This document shows, piece by piece, positions 25,101-35,568 of a stretch of 64,000 bases of DNA. The stretch comes from Siniperca chuatsi (Eukaryota; Chordata; Actinopteri; Centrarchiformes; Sinipercidae). A program made the translations under genes and the position numbers. How positions within the stretch are numbered: the stretch's first letter is position 1; each line of letters begins with the position of its first letter. The notes beneath the pieces were generated by a model that saw only the letters and a list, made by a program, of their open reading frames with translations, was not told where the DNA came from and ran no database searches. The stretch lies in NCBI RefSeq assembly GCF_020085105.1, contig NC_058053.1, positions 682,001 to 746,000 on the forward strand. The letters run 5' to 3'.

Positions 25101-28100
25101 TTTTTGACTTGACATGGGTTGTGTTTCTTTCTTTTAGAGCTTTCCATATCTCAGAGAGACTAGGATCTTCTTGTTGAGACGTTGAGATTTCAAAGGGACT
25201 TAAGATGGGCATTCCCTTAAGACTGAGAGTCGATAGGTTACAGTAGGCTTTAGGTATGGCGTTCATGGAAAAGCCTAAATGATCAACTGCTCTTTCTGGA
25301 CAGGTGTTTTTCTTGTTCATGGTTGAGGTTTGACACATGGCTCTGACACCATCTGCTGAGATGTCCGTCCATTGTGTGGATCTTTGATCTTGGCTGAGGT
25401 GTGGGCGCCTTGACAGGGCGTCAGCATCAATATTCTGAACTCCTGATCTGTACTTTAGACTGAAGTCATATGTTGACAGAGCCGCGAGCCAACAATGCCC
25501 TGTTGCATCTAACTTGGCGGACGTCAACACATATGTCAAAGGGTTATTGTCGGTTCTGACTTCAAACTTAACGCCATAGAGATAATCATGCAGTTTATCA
25601 ACAACAGCCCACTTTAACGCAAGGTACTCCAATTTATGAGCAGGGTAATGACGTTCCGATGGAGTTAAACTGTGACTGATGAAAGCAACGGGTCTTAGCC
25701 CTTCACCTTGGTCTTGATACAGAACTCCCCCGAGTCCTTCTCGACTGGCGTCAACATGTAGCACATAGGGTAACTGTGGGTCAGCAAAGGCTAGAACTGG
25801 AGCATTTGTGAGTTTTTGCTTCAACTCTTTGAAAGCAGCCTCGCATTTGTCATCCCAGCGACTACCAAATGGCTGTGACGGGTTGAGGTAGGCTTCATCC
25901 TGCTTTTTCTTGGATCTTTTGGCATTAGGTGGGTATCCAGACAAGAGTTGATTCAGTGGGAAAGCAACTTTCGAGTAGTCTTTCACAAAGCGTCTATAAT
26001 ATCCACAGAACCCGAGGAAGGACCTTAAAGCAGTTACAGTAGTTGGTCTTGGCCATGTGGTGACCGCTTCAGTTTTCTTTGGGTCTGTCGACACTCCCTC
26101 TTGTGATACAATGTGGCCAACATAGGACACAGACGGTTGACAAAACTGGCATTTGTCTAACGACAGCTTGAGACCCTCTTCTTTTAGGCGGTCGAGCACT
26201 TTTAGTAGTCTCTGTTCATGCTCTTCAAGTGTTGCACCAAAAACGATAAGGTCATCCAAGTAGACCAAAACTTCCAGCAAGTTCATGTCACCAACAGTTC
26301 TTTCCATGATTCGCTGAAAAGTTGCAGGAGCACCTGACACTCCTTGTGGCATTCTTTCGAATTGGTAAAAACCAAGAGGACAAATAAAAGCGGTCTTTTC
26401 CTTATCGGTTTCACTCATTGGCACTTGGTAGTATCCACTTCTGAGATCTAGGACGCTAAACCACTTGCTTCCATTGAGACATGCCAATGCGTCTTCAATC
26501 TTGGGCACTGTGTACTGGTCAGGGATAGTGCGCCTGTTTAATGTACGATAGTCCACACACATACGGATCTTTCCATTTTTCTTTCGTACGACCACTATAG
26601 GTGACGCATATGGACTACGTGACTCAGTGATTATGCCAGTTTCTTTCAGGTCTGACAGTTGCTGTCTGAGCGCTTCAAGATCAGCAGGCGGCAGGCGACG
26701 GGATCTTTCCCTGAATGGCTTGTCTTCAGTAGTTTTGATTGCATGTTGGGTACTACTACTACTACTACTACATCCAACATCGAACTCGTGTGTTGAGTTA
26801 TTACAGACCTATACTGCAGCCAGCCACCAGGGGGCGATCGAGATGTTTTGGCTTCACATTTGGGGAGCTGTCATGTCGTCCATTTTTATAAACAAACAGT
26901 CTATGCTTCCAACTATCACCAGCTAACGTTACCTAGCAACCTTAGTTAGCTAGCCAAACAGTCAGTAACAAAGATACTTCCTTTGTGACATTTAGGGATA
27001 ATGTCAGAAGAAAGGTAAAACCCAAAAAAACGTAGAAAGTTTTTTCAGACGGCCAAATAATGGAGGTGATGGCAATGAGAAAAGACTGCTAACATTCGCG
27101 GCTCCACCAAGTCAACGTTAGCCCAGCCTCAGGTCGACAAAGCGCAGTCCAGCAAGCACCTCGTCCACAGCAACGCCGTTAGAACAAGAACAGCTGAGTA
27201 TCGATAACATCGAAGTTACTTCAAGCGGAAGTAAACACAGAGTCACTGGGTGGAATCAAAATATAGCCGACGGCTATATAAGACAGAACACGGTAAGCTA
27301 AAACCTGTTTTTGGTTATTTTAATATACAGTGCATCCAGAAAGTATTCACAGCGCTTCACTTTGTCCACATTTTGTTATGTTACAGCCTTTTCCAAAATG
27401 GATTAAATTCATTATTTTCCTCAAAAATTCTACAAACAATACCCCATAATGACAACATGAAAGAAGTTTACTTTGTTGAAGCACCTTTGGCACCAATTAC
27501 AGCCTCAAATCTTTGAGTATGATGCTACAAGCTTGGCACACCTATTTTTGGGCAGTTTCTCCCCTTCTTCTTTGCAGGACCTCTCAAGCTCCATCAGGTT
27601 GGATGGGGAGCGTCGGTGCACAGCCATGTTCAGATCTCTCCAGAGATGTACAGTCGGGTTCAGGTCTGGGCTCTGGCTGGGCCACTCAAGGACATTCACA
27701 GAGCTGTCCCGTAGCCACTCCTTTGTTATCTGGGCTGTGTGCTTAGGGTCGTTGTCCTGTTGGAAGATGAACCTTCGCCCCAGTCTGCGGTCCAGAGCGC
27801 TCTGGAGCAAGTTTTCATCAATGATGTCTCTGTACATTGCTGCATTCAGCTTTCCCTCGATCCTGACTAGTCTCCCAGTTCCTGTCGCTGAAAAACATCC
27901 CCACAGCATGATGCTGCCACCGCCATGCTTCACTATAGGGATGGTATTGGCCAGGTGATGAGCGGTGCCTGATGTCCTCCAGACATGACGCTTGCCATTC
28001 AGGCCAAAGAGTTCAATCTTTGTTTCATCAGACCAGAGAATTGTGTTTCTCATGGTCTGAGAGCCCTTCAGGTGCCTTTTGGCAAACTCCAGGCAGGCTG

Positions 28101-31100
28101 TCATGTGCCTTTTACCGAGGAGTGGCTTCCGTCTGGCCACTCTACCATACAGGCCTGATTGGTGGAGTGCTGCAGAGATGGTTGTTCTTCTGGAAGGTTC
28201 TCCTCTCTCCACAGAGAAACGCTGGAGCTCTGTCAGAGTGACTATCGGGTTCTTGGTCACCTCCCTGACTGAGGCCCTTCTCCCCCGATCGCTCAGTTTG
28301 GCCGGGTGGCCAGCTCCAGGAAGAGTCCTGGTGGTTCCAAACTTCTTCCATCTACAGATGATGGAGGCCACTGTGCTCATTGGGACCTTCAATGCTACAG
28401 AAATTTTTCTGTACCCTTCCCCAGAGCTGTGCCTCGATACAATCCGGTCTCGGAGGTCTACAGACAATTCCTTGGACTTCATGGCTTGGTTTGTGCTCTG
28501 ACATGCACTGTTAACTGTGGGACCTTATATAGACAGGTGTGTGCCTCACCAAATCATGTTCAATCAACTGAATATACCACAGGTCGACTCCAATCAAGTT
28601 GTAGAAACATCTCAAGGATGATCAGTGGAAACAGGATGCAATCCTAAGCTCAATTTTGAGTGTCATGGCAAAGGCTGTGAATACTTATGTACATGTGATG
28701 TTTTCGATTATTTATTTTTAATAAATTTGCAAAACTTCTTTCACGTAGTCATTATGGGGTATTTATTGTAGAATTTTGAGGAAAATAATGAATTTAAACC
28801 ATTTTGAAATAAGGCAGTAACATAAGAAAATGTGGAAAAAGTTAAGCGCTGTGAATACTTTCCGGATGCACTGTATATCCCCATGTTTTGTGTTTGGCCC
28901 GCTGCTGTTTTTAATAGATTCCTTAAATGTCGTTCATGGTACTTGTGCTGCCCTCTGGCGTTTAGTTATAGTTTCTAGTCGGACTCATTTCAGTGACGGA
29001 CCTGTTAGAGCAACAGCGCAGAAATCAGTCACGAGTCTGCTTCATTACACAGCTTGGTCAAATATGTGTCTGTAAGTAATTACACGTAAGGATTGTAGTT
29101 CTTGTATATGTATATGTTTACATTCAGTAACGTATTTACTACGTTACGTGGCTATTTTCGTTTTCTCGCGTATGCTCCTTTGTTTTTCTGACGCTCTGAT
29201 GTATCTGTTCAGCAACGGGCATCGACACTTCGCGTCAGATTAATTAACTTAGTTGGTTTGTTTTCATCTGCTGATTTGCATAGGTTATGCATGTAACAGT
29301 GTAGCAGTTAGTTTGGTGATATAGAGAATATTGTTTAATTTTACTGAGTTACTGGGTATCTTTATATTTGATTGTAATAGACACAACAGACGTTACACTT
29401 TTGTAATGTTTATTTGTCCTTTTTATGTTTATTTTTCCAGTCTTACAGACTTAATTGGAGAAAAGATTAAGAAATAAAACTGAGGAAGAAAAAAGAACAA
29501 AAGATAAAACATCAATCCTCAAAATGACAAATGGAGTTTCTCTTCTTCATTGCTGTTAACTATCTGTCTAGCTGTACAAAGCAGACGTCGTACATGCGAG
29601 GGCAGAATAGTACTACTTTGCTTGCTTTCACCTAACCAGACTTTTTTTTAACTCATGAAGAAGAGGACACAATTATAAGCAAATGGAATGCACCAAGTGC
29701 AGATTTTTCCCTAGGCCTTAAAGTGATCAGTTTGGATCTCTTGGTTGATCTAGCACACAGGTATTTAAATTAATTTTGCTGTTGTTGAAATGTGCCCAGC
29801 ATTCCAAGGCTGTAAGAATCAGTAGCCAATCAGGATTTTTTTCAAGTGTTTGTAAAGTGCAAAAACTTTGATATTATTTATTTTAATTTCATTTCATTTG
29901 TTGTTGTTGTTAAAAAACACAGCATTCCAAGACTGTACATTGTCAGATTCATTGTAAGACTCTGCTATATCTGTTGATTTTTATTTAAATGTGTGTTGAA
30001 TAAATTACTTATTTATAACACATTACGTAGTCATATTTTCAAATCTCCAGTCAGTTTTTAGCACTGGCTTAATGTAGGGCCCTATGGAATCTTTGTTATA
30101 GCTTTTTTAAATGCTCAATTCCGCGATTCCGTCCATGATTCTGTTATCACAGAAACTATAGGGCCCTACCTTAATGCTGCCATCAGTCAGTCGCTGGCCC
30201 ACGCCGGGCCCCCGCCAAACAATACACTTGCCACCGGGCTTAACAACTTTTCTGGGGGAAACCCTGCAAAACATTTACAAAAAGAAACACAAAACAACTA
30301 CAAAGAGACACAAAATGACTACAAATGACACAGGCACGCAAGACATTCAAGTCTGAGCATCTTGCTCCTATGTAGGAAGGGTGGGGGGCCTTTTACATGT
30401 CTGTGTCCAGGGGTACACCGTCTCAAGATCCCTTCATGCACACAGTATTGCCTTTACAGACTGCACAAATGCTTTGTTTAAATGGATGAATGAATGGAGT
30501 ATGTGTTCTTGACTCTTTACAAAATGCTCCACACAGCACCTGATTCTAATGAACAGAAAGTGCAAATCTTTTATTTCCCAGCCCAACAGCTAGCCAAAAA
30601 GCTCACATCAGACACTGCCAGTTAGTATTTTGAAAATGGGAATAAACTGCAGTGATTTGCATTGCAGCTCACATCCTTTTTACCTCTGACCTAACTAATG
30701 TGGCTTCAAAACAAATTCACTTTTGCACTGTCAACAAAATGCAGCAGCGCTCCCCTAGGGTTACATAGTGTAGCGTGTGTGTTAGCAACAAGTGGAAGCG
30801 GCATGCTCCTGTAGGAGGTGTGGTGTCTCGGGGGAGGAAGAGACCCACAGGCTTTTGTGCTTTGTGGATTTCCATCCACAGCTTTATACCCAGGGGACAA
30901 CATTTCAATAACACTGGCTAGTCTTGCCTGGTGGTGATATGTTCTACATACATATGTAAGGCTGTGTGTATATGTGTGTGCAGTTATACTCCTGCATGGT
31001 CCACATATGATTTTTTTTCCAATGCCATGAGCCGTGGTTGCACAGTTGTGTTTACTCTTTATGTAACTGCATAAAACAATTTTAATATCTGCAATTATTT

Positions 31101-33878
31101 GTTCAGCTCAGTAACATAAAAATATCTTATTTCACTTTGATTTAATTAATCGTGGTGTCTATATAATACAGATAAAGTTAATTAATACAGCTCTTCAGTT
31201 TCAGTGTCTTGTCAAATAGTAAGGTTTACAATTATGGTTACACTCATTTGTAATGAAATATACTGTATAATAGGGGTGGGAATCTTAGGGAATCTTACAA
31301 TATGATTTTGACTCCTGGTATCATGATTTAATTCAGAATTGATTCTCAGTTCAGAATTGATTACTGATTTAATAAATAGTAAAGAAGTCACTATTTTCTG
31401 GCTCTTGTGTGCTAAACCATTAACTCGTGTCTTTAGGCCACTGAAATGCAGTATGAAACTCAACTGGCAATTAAGCGAACTGGTCTCAATGAAGGTCACT
31501 AACCGAACAAAAAAAGTAAAAGAAAAAAAGAAAAGTGTATTCGAGCTTTTTTTATTTGAAAAAGTTAACTGCAATAATTTGGAAGCATATTATAGTCTTT
31601 TGTCAAGGGTGACTGTGGCTTAGTGTTAGAGCGGGTCGTCCACCAATCGGAAGGTCGGTGGTTCGATCCCGGTTTCCCCCAGCCCACGTGTCGAAGTGTC
31701 CTTGGGCGCTATATAGGTACAGTCCATTCACCATGACTGATGATGATGATGGTTATTTTCTTCACCTAATCGGAGTAGAAGTTTTGGCTTATGTTTTGTA
31801 ATGTGTGTTGTGTGTGTGTTGGTTGGCTGGCTTGTTTGCTAGTGCTGGAGTTCAATGCTCCACTTCGCTAACATTAGTCTCCAGGTGATGACTCCATAAA
31901 CCGCCTTTATGGTGGAGAATCATGCAAGTACATCAACTTCATCAAGTATGCTGAACTGCTTTAAGTGCTACATTTAGGAACAATAAGATATAGATAAAGG
32001 TTTTATGGGGGGTTTTGTTTTTTTGTTTTTTAATTTTATGGTGCACTCTGAACACGTGTTTTCGGTCTGCAACAGAAGATGTTTACAGTTTCTGCTGTCC
32101 TGATGTCAATGGGCAGCACGTTCCAACGTTAACGTTATTAACAAGATATCAACTTTTGGAATCTGTGAATCGATAAGAACCATGACTCTTATGTGAATAC
32201 ATTTCTTTCCCCCACCACTCATTTTTGAGTTTAGACTTTAAATGCAATGAGAGAAATATATGTTACATCTCTGACACCTCCACTTAAAACTGATTGCCAG
32301 AAATGAAATGGAAAAGGAAGTTTTTTCTTGCCACTGTCGCTAAATGCTTGCTCATGGTGGGATTTATTGGGTCTCTGTATTATAAAGAGTATGGTCTAGA
32401 CCTGCTCTATAGGAAAAGTGCAAAAAGATTACTTCTGTTATGAATTGGTGCTATATAAATAAAATTTAATTGAATTGAATTGCAAAAGCAGAAAGTAAAT
32501 CTAATATTTCATTAACAAGACATTTACAAATGAAAAGCCTCAATTCTACTTTAGATACTAAATAATAAGCTTCACCTAACCTTTTTCTTCCCCTCACAAT
32601 TGACAGAGACCATTTTGTTTCACAACTGGGGGGGGTTGCATCCGAGAATTTCTGTAATTTTTACGAAAACCAACAATTTGACATTCACTCCCACTTCACG
32701 CAGTGATTGGCCAGCTATGTGGAGGTGAGAAAGCAGGGTTTGAACTTCTCTCTCAGCTCTCATTTTTCATTCTTTACCCAACTATTTCTGTCACTTTTCA
32801 CATGTACAAACAAGTGAAACACTATGGACATCTTCCAGGAGAGACTGTCTGAAAATGTACGCCATTATACCCACATTCAAATGATATCGCATCTCCCCCC
32901 TCTCTCTGTAACGGCTGGTCTTTAATTCTGCCTTCCAGTAGCATAAAACTGACCTATAAACTAATTATGTACATCACTTAACATGTTCACTGTGGCTGAA
33001 TTGCCTCTTAACGTGACCTAAACCACTTTGGTTTGCAGTCTGATGCTGCCTGTTGTATTACAATGTCAGTGTGGGAGTAGATCTGGCATTTAATGTGTGT
33101 ATGAAAGGTGTGTGTCCTGGCCATAGACTGTCTGAAACCAGTATCTTTAGGCACTTGTTAAGGATAATATTATATTCCATTCTGTCTATATCAGTGGTTT
33201 ACAACCCAGCTTGATTTTGATGTGGCATCTGAACAGAGAATCTGTGCAGTACTCAGAGCTATTAAGTACTCATGCTATATGAAAAGACTTCTGGCCAGAA
33301 CTCTACACTCCCCCCTATCCTTCTCTCCTTTACTTTTATCTGGCCTGCCATGTAAACCGAAAGATGAAAATAAACCAGTCAGGACTTTTGTCACTTATTA
33401 TGCAGGGTGTGTTCACATACCTGAGGCTGTGCCACAGCAGGGCGGAACCCACCAGGCCGAGGAGAAGATACTGCTGATGACATCAGGGGGAAAGAGGGTG
33501 ACGTTTCTCTGCACCTGAAGTAAGTTCAGCACCAGGGCCAGGAAGACTCCCACAGAGAACAGCATGGCCCCTCGGATCACCAGGTTGGTGGTTCTACAAT
33601 GCAGAGCAAAAGGAGTCAGGAGACTTGCAAAATTTCCTCCAGTGTAATAGTTTGTGTTATAGTGCACACACTATATACAACATGACAACTGACACAACAT
33701 AAAAACCATATCCCTGCCCTTGGTCATCATGGTGTTCTTCTTTAGGTGAGCTTATGTGGAGAAGATGCATATCTAACCTGTTGGTGATGGCTGAGATATA
33801 GGGGCCCCTAGAAGGCTGTGGTGTCTGCTCGGACCCCGACCACTGCTGCTGGCCACTGGTCACTGCACTGTCACTCAT
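19197..33878 (-). CDS. insig2: Insulin-induced gene 2 protein (complete, six coding exons)
   Basis: ER membrane protein that retains SCAP/SREBP when oxysterol is bound and recruits HMG-CoA reductase for degradation. Coding exons on the minus strand: 33878-33778, 33593-33421, 21203-21079, 20742-20576, 19517-19418 and 19238-19197, all with GT-AG borders and matching phases; 708 nt, 235 residues plus stop. Family signatures: [83 protein letters not shown] and [10 protein letters not shown]. Asp159 in TFDR matches human Asp149, needed for SCAP binding. FPPDVI, GTAS and the YExK tail identify INSIG2 rather than INSIG1. Start 33878 is chosen for its better Kozak context; an upstream in-frame ATG at 33899 would add seven residues. 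The tail reads YEYK where human has YECK. Coding intron 2 is 12.2 kb and full of transposons. Human has 225 residues; the extra ten are N-terminal. Confidence 0.95.
19845..19905. repeat. Dispersed repeat fragment (CAGTGTTTCCCCTAGGATTT type)
   Basis: CAGTGTTTCCCCTAGGATTT followed by a CAGCAGCGGTGCT block resembles the terminus of fish hAT-like non-autonomous elements. It lies in insig2 coding intron 4 (between 20576 and 19517). One end only. Confidence 0.4.
21305..21480. repeat. Dispersed repeat (CTACAAGGAGACACAAAA type)
   Basis: Contains CTACAAGGAGACACAAAACA and GCCCGCCGGGCCTAAGCAT. A related block (CTACAAAGAGACACAAAATG with CCGGGCCCCCGCCAAACAAT) lies at 30177-30420. Probably a non-autonomous DNA transposon family; no complete copy is visible. 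Confidence 0.45.
22122..23308 (-). repeat. 3' long terminal repeat of the gypsy element (about 1187 bp)
   Basis: Minus-strand start TGTAATAACC directly follows a purine-rich tract; the other end reads ...TTACA next to the target duplication GACC. TG...CA borders and position behind pol support an LTR. No second full LTR exists in the window to confirm the length. Confidence 0.65.
23374..26796 (-). pseudogene. gypsy pol remnant: reverse transcriptase, RNase H, integrase
   Basis: An open frame runs from 26796 to 24565, with the first ATG at 26595 (676 residues from that ATG). RT has [11 protein letters not shown] (Asp50) and VYLDDLI (YLDD at 112-115). RNase H has [12 protein letters not shown] and [10 protein letters not shown]. 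Integrase has an HHCC zinc finger (HDDSGHLG ... CKNCARC) and the first Asp in CMDFLS, then MHSDQG. An in-frame TGA follows immediately, a frame change near 24530, and further shifts around 24050-24130. The third integrase acidic residue ([11 protein letters not shown]) and a C-terminal [16 protein letters not shown] block sit in the other frames. Intact RT/RH but broken integrase and no gag: a dead copy. Confidence 0.88.
27328..28873 (-). mobile_element. Tc1-like transposon, 1546 bp, TA-flanked, with about 140-bp inverted repeats
   Basis: Ends CAGTGCATCCAGAAAGTATT (27328) and, inverted, CAGTGCATCCGGAAAGTATT (28873 inward) are flanked by TA at 27326-27327 and 28874-28875. Inverted-repeat similarity continues inward past TTCATTATTTTCCTCAAAA and ATACCCCATAATGAC. 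It carries one transposase frame. It sits in insig2 coding intron 2. A related end occurs at 34194. Confidence 0.93.
27505..28482 (-). pseudogene. Tc1-like transposase, nearly full length but lacking the third catalytic residue
   Basis: An open frame of 325 codons starts [15 protein letters not shown], the usual N-terminus of fish Tc1 transposases. Paired-type helix-turn-helix motifs span roughly residues 5-110. The DDE domain has [12 protein letters not shown] (first Asp), [12 protein letters not shown] and [11 protein letters not shown] (second Asp). Where the family has an Ile-Glu pair before HLWRDL, this copy reads NPTVHLW, so the third catalytic Glu is Val. The last residues are also changed: after LVASY the frame hits TGA, while the family's final codons continue in another frame within the inverted repeat. 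Usual length is about 340 residues. Long frame, but predicted inactive. Confidence 0.9.
28876..30066. other. No gene recognised; insig2 intronic AT-rich DNA
   Basis: Part of the 12.2-kb insig2 intron. A phrase CTGCCCTCTGGCG near 28950 looks like a repeat fragment; nothing else is recognised. Confidence 0.45.
30075..30168. mobile_element. 94-bp hAT-like MITE with 8-bp target duplication
   Basis: Ends TAGGGCCCTA at 30075-30084 and 30159-30168, which are mutual inverted repeats. Flanks are GCTTAATG (30067-30074) and CCTTAATG (30169-30176): an 8-bp duplication with one mismatch, the size produced by hAT transposases. No coding capacity. It lies in insig2 coding intron 2. Confidence 0.75.
30177..30420. 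repeat. Dispersed repeat (CTACAAAGAGACACAAAA type)
   Basis: Shares the CTACAAAGAGACACAAAATG block and a GGGCCCCC-rich edge with 21305-21480. Probably a fragment of a non-autonomous DNA element. Confidence 0.45.
31608..31735 (+). mobile_element. tRNA-derived SINE, internally deleted
   Basis: A-box-like TGGCTTAGTGTTAGAG starts at 31616 and a good B box GGTTCGATCCC lies at 31670-31680, as in polymerase III promoters. After TCGAAGTGTCCTTGGGC the sequence jumps to GCTATATAGGTACAGTCC, which is the SINE 3' end. Relative to the copy at 13902-14148 about 100 bases of the body are missing. A TGATGATGATGATGG run follows. Confidence 0.82.
32312..32482 (+). mobile_element. L2-type LINE 3' UTR and tail
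   Basis: Contains TTCTTGCCACTGTCGCTAAA, GGTCTAGACCTGCTCTATAGG and TGCTATATAAATAAAATTTA with a TTGAATTGAATTG tail, matching the copy at 7275-7549. Confidence 0.85.
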
Positions 33879-34193
33879 GGCTGTCCGTGTTAGGGACATT
33901 CACGTTTGTATCCACCAGTGAGTTCAATGTCCTCCCCTGACATCCCAGACCAAGCTGAAGAACAAGGACAGGTAAGGAATCAAGAAAGCCTGGAAACTCC
34001 ACCCTAAAACACAACTTACATTATGCTATTTCTGTGATTTTAGACAGTAAGTATCCGCAAACATACACATACATCTGTCTCCCTAGCTGGGAATCAGAAC
34101 ATCAGTAGGCAATTAAGATAAGCTTATGGTAAGGTTGTTTTTTTTTATCCCCCAGGATAGAGAATCACAAACACACATTAATGTAAAATATTA

Positions 34194-34382
34194 CAGTGCA
34201 TCTGGAAAATATTCACAGCGCTTCACTTTGTCCACATTTTGTTATGTTACAGCCTTATTCCAAAATAGATTAAATTCATTATTTTCCTCAAAATTCTACA
34301 AACAATACCCCATAATGACAATGTGAAAGAAGTTTGTTTGAAATCTTGTCTGAAAGGGGGCAAACACTTTTGCACACGACTG
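34194..34382 (+). mobile_element. Tc1-like terminal fragment joined to a different Tc1-type end
   Basis: It starts after TA with CAGTGCATCTGGAAAATATT, the same terminal repeat as the transposon at 27328, and follows that repeat to about 34330. It then ends GGGGCAAACACTTTTGCACA CGACTG followed by TA, which is the end type of another Tc1-like family (a similar end lies at about 50303-50333). No transposase. A chimeric or deleted remnant between insig2 and its candidate promoter. Confidence 0.65.
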
Positions 34383-34383
34383 T

Positions 34384-34442
<59 letters not shown>
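34383..34442. repeat. (TAGA)n microsatellite
   Basis: About 14 uninterrupted TAGA/GATA units directly after the Tc1-type end. Confidence 0.95.
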
Positions 34443-35497
34443 TTTTTTGTTTTGTTCATATCTACTTGCCTGTACATAATAACTACATGCGAAAGTTGTT
34501 GTTTTTTTAAGCTATATGTCTATGAGTATCTTTCTTTATATTTGCTCTTGGCAGTGTGTATAATAGGAGCTACTGAGAACCTAAGTGAACTTCTTTGCAT
34601 GCTTGAACATAGGCCTAGAATGAAGATACTTCTTCAATGCCATCAGAAAAATAACATGTAATTTCTAATGCTGGCCTTATGCTGTGCATTGTGCACATTG
34701 TCTCACTGTATTAAGTGTAACATTGATTTTAAGTGGTTAATATTGTGGTATTAAATGATGATACTGGTGTTACCAAGCTGCACCACTTTTCCATCAACAA
34801 GAGACAGTTTGTACCTTACTAAATTAGTGATGAGTGATTAGTGATGAGCTTTAGATAACGAATTGCATTCAGCTGGCTCCTGTTGGACTGTACTCACCTT
34901 TAGCCCCAGTCACTACCTCTCTTGCAGTGATAAGACATGAGAGGTAAGTTACACATTAGGGACAGATCACCTCATGTGACTCTGTATGGTCATCTGAGGC
35001 ATAACGTTAACAAATTTTACTCTTTAACTTATATTTTTTAATAATAATCTAACGACAATTAACTGGCTAGTTTACCTGATGAATTTAACCTAACCGATAA
35101 TCATAAAGCAGCGTCAACAGCACTTGCAGTCTTTCGTTACTTGCTGCTGATGATTACGTTTAAAAGCAATAAAACACCCAAATTAAATAGTAATAATGAA
35201 CAAGTAGTTGTGATAGCAGCGGATATGCTAAAGTAGCTTGACGTTAGTTGGTTAGCCTGATTATATCATGGATTATATGTGATAGATGTTAATGGCAAAT
35301 GCAGTTTAGCTAGCTATTTAGCTAAATTACCTGTCGTAGCACAGCCTAAGGTCAAGGATAACTCTTACCTTATGTTGACAAAGACGTTCCACAAATACAA
35401 TTATAAATTTCATATGACATTTAAAATAGCTCAGCATGAAACACTAGGTTGTAACACACAAAAATATGAATTAGCCTTCTGTCCCTACTCTTACAAT

Positions 35498-35568
35498 ACT
35501 TCCGGCTGTCCAACCAGCGTCTAAAGCCATGACGTAACCGCGTTACACAAAACTGACGTGTCACGTGA
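35498..35568 (-). promoter_or_regulatory. Candidate insig2 promoter (ETS, CRE-like and E-box sites)
   Basis: Read on the minus strand toward insig2: a palindromic TCACGTGA E-box (35568-35561, a bHLH-ZIP/SREBP-type site), a TTACGTCA CRE-like site (35537-35530) and CCGGAAGT, a perfect ETS core (35505-35498). A possible splice donor (GTAAGAGT) follows at about 35495, which would fit a short non-coding first exon. The cluster lies 1.6 kb upstream of the insig2 start codon. The assignment is inference from motifs. Confidence 0.38.

Larger units (their letters stand above)
22122..26805 (-). mobile_element. Ty3/gypsy LTR retrotransposon, 5'-deleted, with 4-bp target duplication
   Basis: The element is bounded by GACC at 22118-22121 and 26806-26809, inside a MITE. 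On the minus strand it runs from pol (26796 to about 23.4 kb) into a purine tract (GGTGAGGGGAGAG, 23321-23309) and a 3' LTR (23308-22122, starting TGTAATAA). gag, protease and all but about nine bases of the 5' LTR are absent: the first bases after the duplication (TGTAATAAC) match the LTR start, then the sequence is directly internal pol. The terminal TG and CA survive. It cannot replicate. It lies in insig2 coding intron 2. Confidence 0.82.
21699..26905 (+). mobile_element. MITE-like element split by a gypsy insertion (21699-22121 and 26806-26905)
   Basis: The left end reads CCATAGACTGTATATAAAAG and the right end is its degenerate inverse (ACAGTCTATG at 26896-26905). Internal landmarks are GAGGGGGCGGGGTTTATGAC at the left break and CTATACTGCAGCCAGCCACC at the right. 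Joining the halves across the duplicated GACC gives one continuous element of roughly 520 bp, so the 4684 bases between are a later insertion. Superfamily is not assigned. Confidence 0.7.

Noticed and set aside
26796..26805. Complete 5' LTR of the gypsy element
   Set aside because: Only about nine bases match the LTR start; the following sequence is pol coding.
27473..28647. Plus-strand frames of 77-161 codons across the Tc1 element
   Set aside because: They lie opposite the transposase frame and do not resemble any protein.
31608..31681. Possible tRNA gene (A and B boxes)
   Set aside because: It does not fold as a complete tRNA and continues into a SINE body and tail seen elsewhere in the window.
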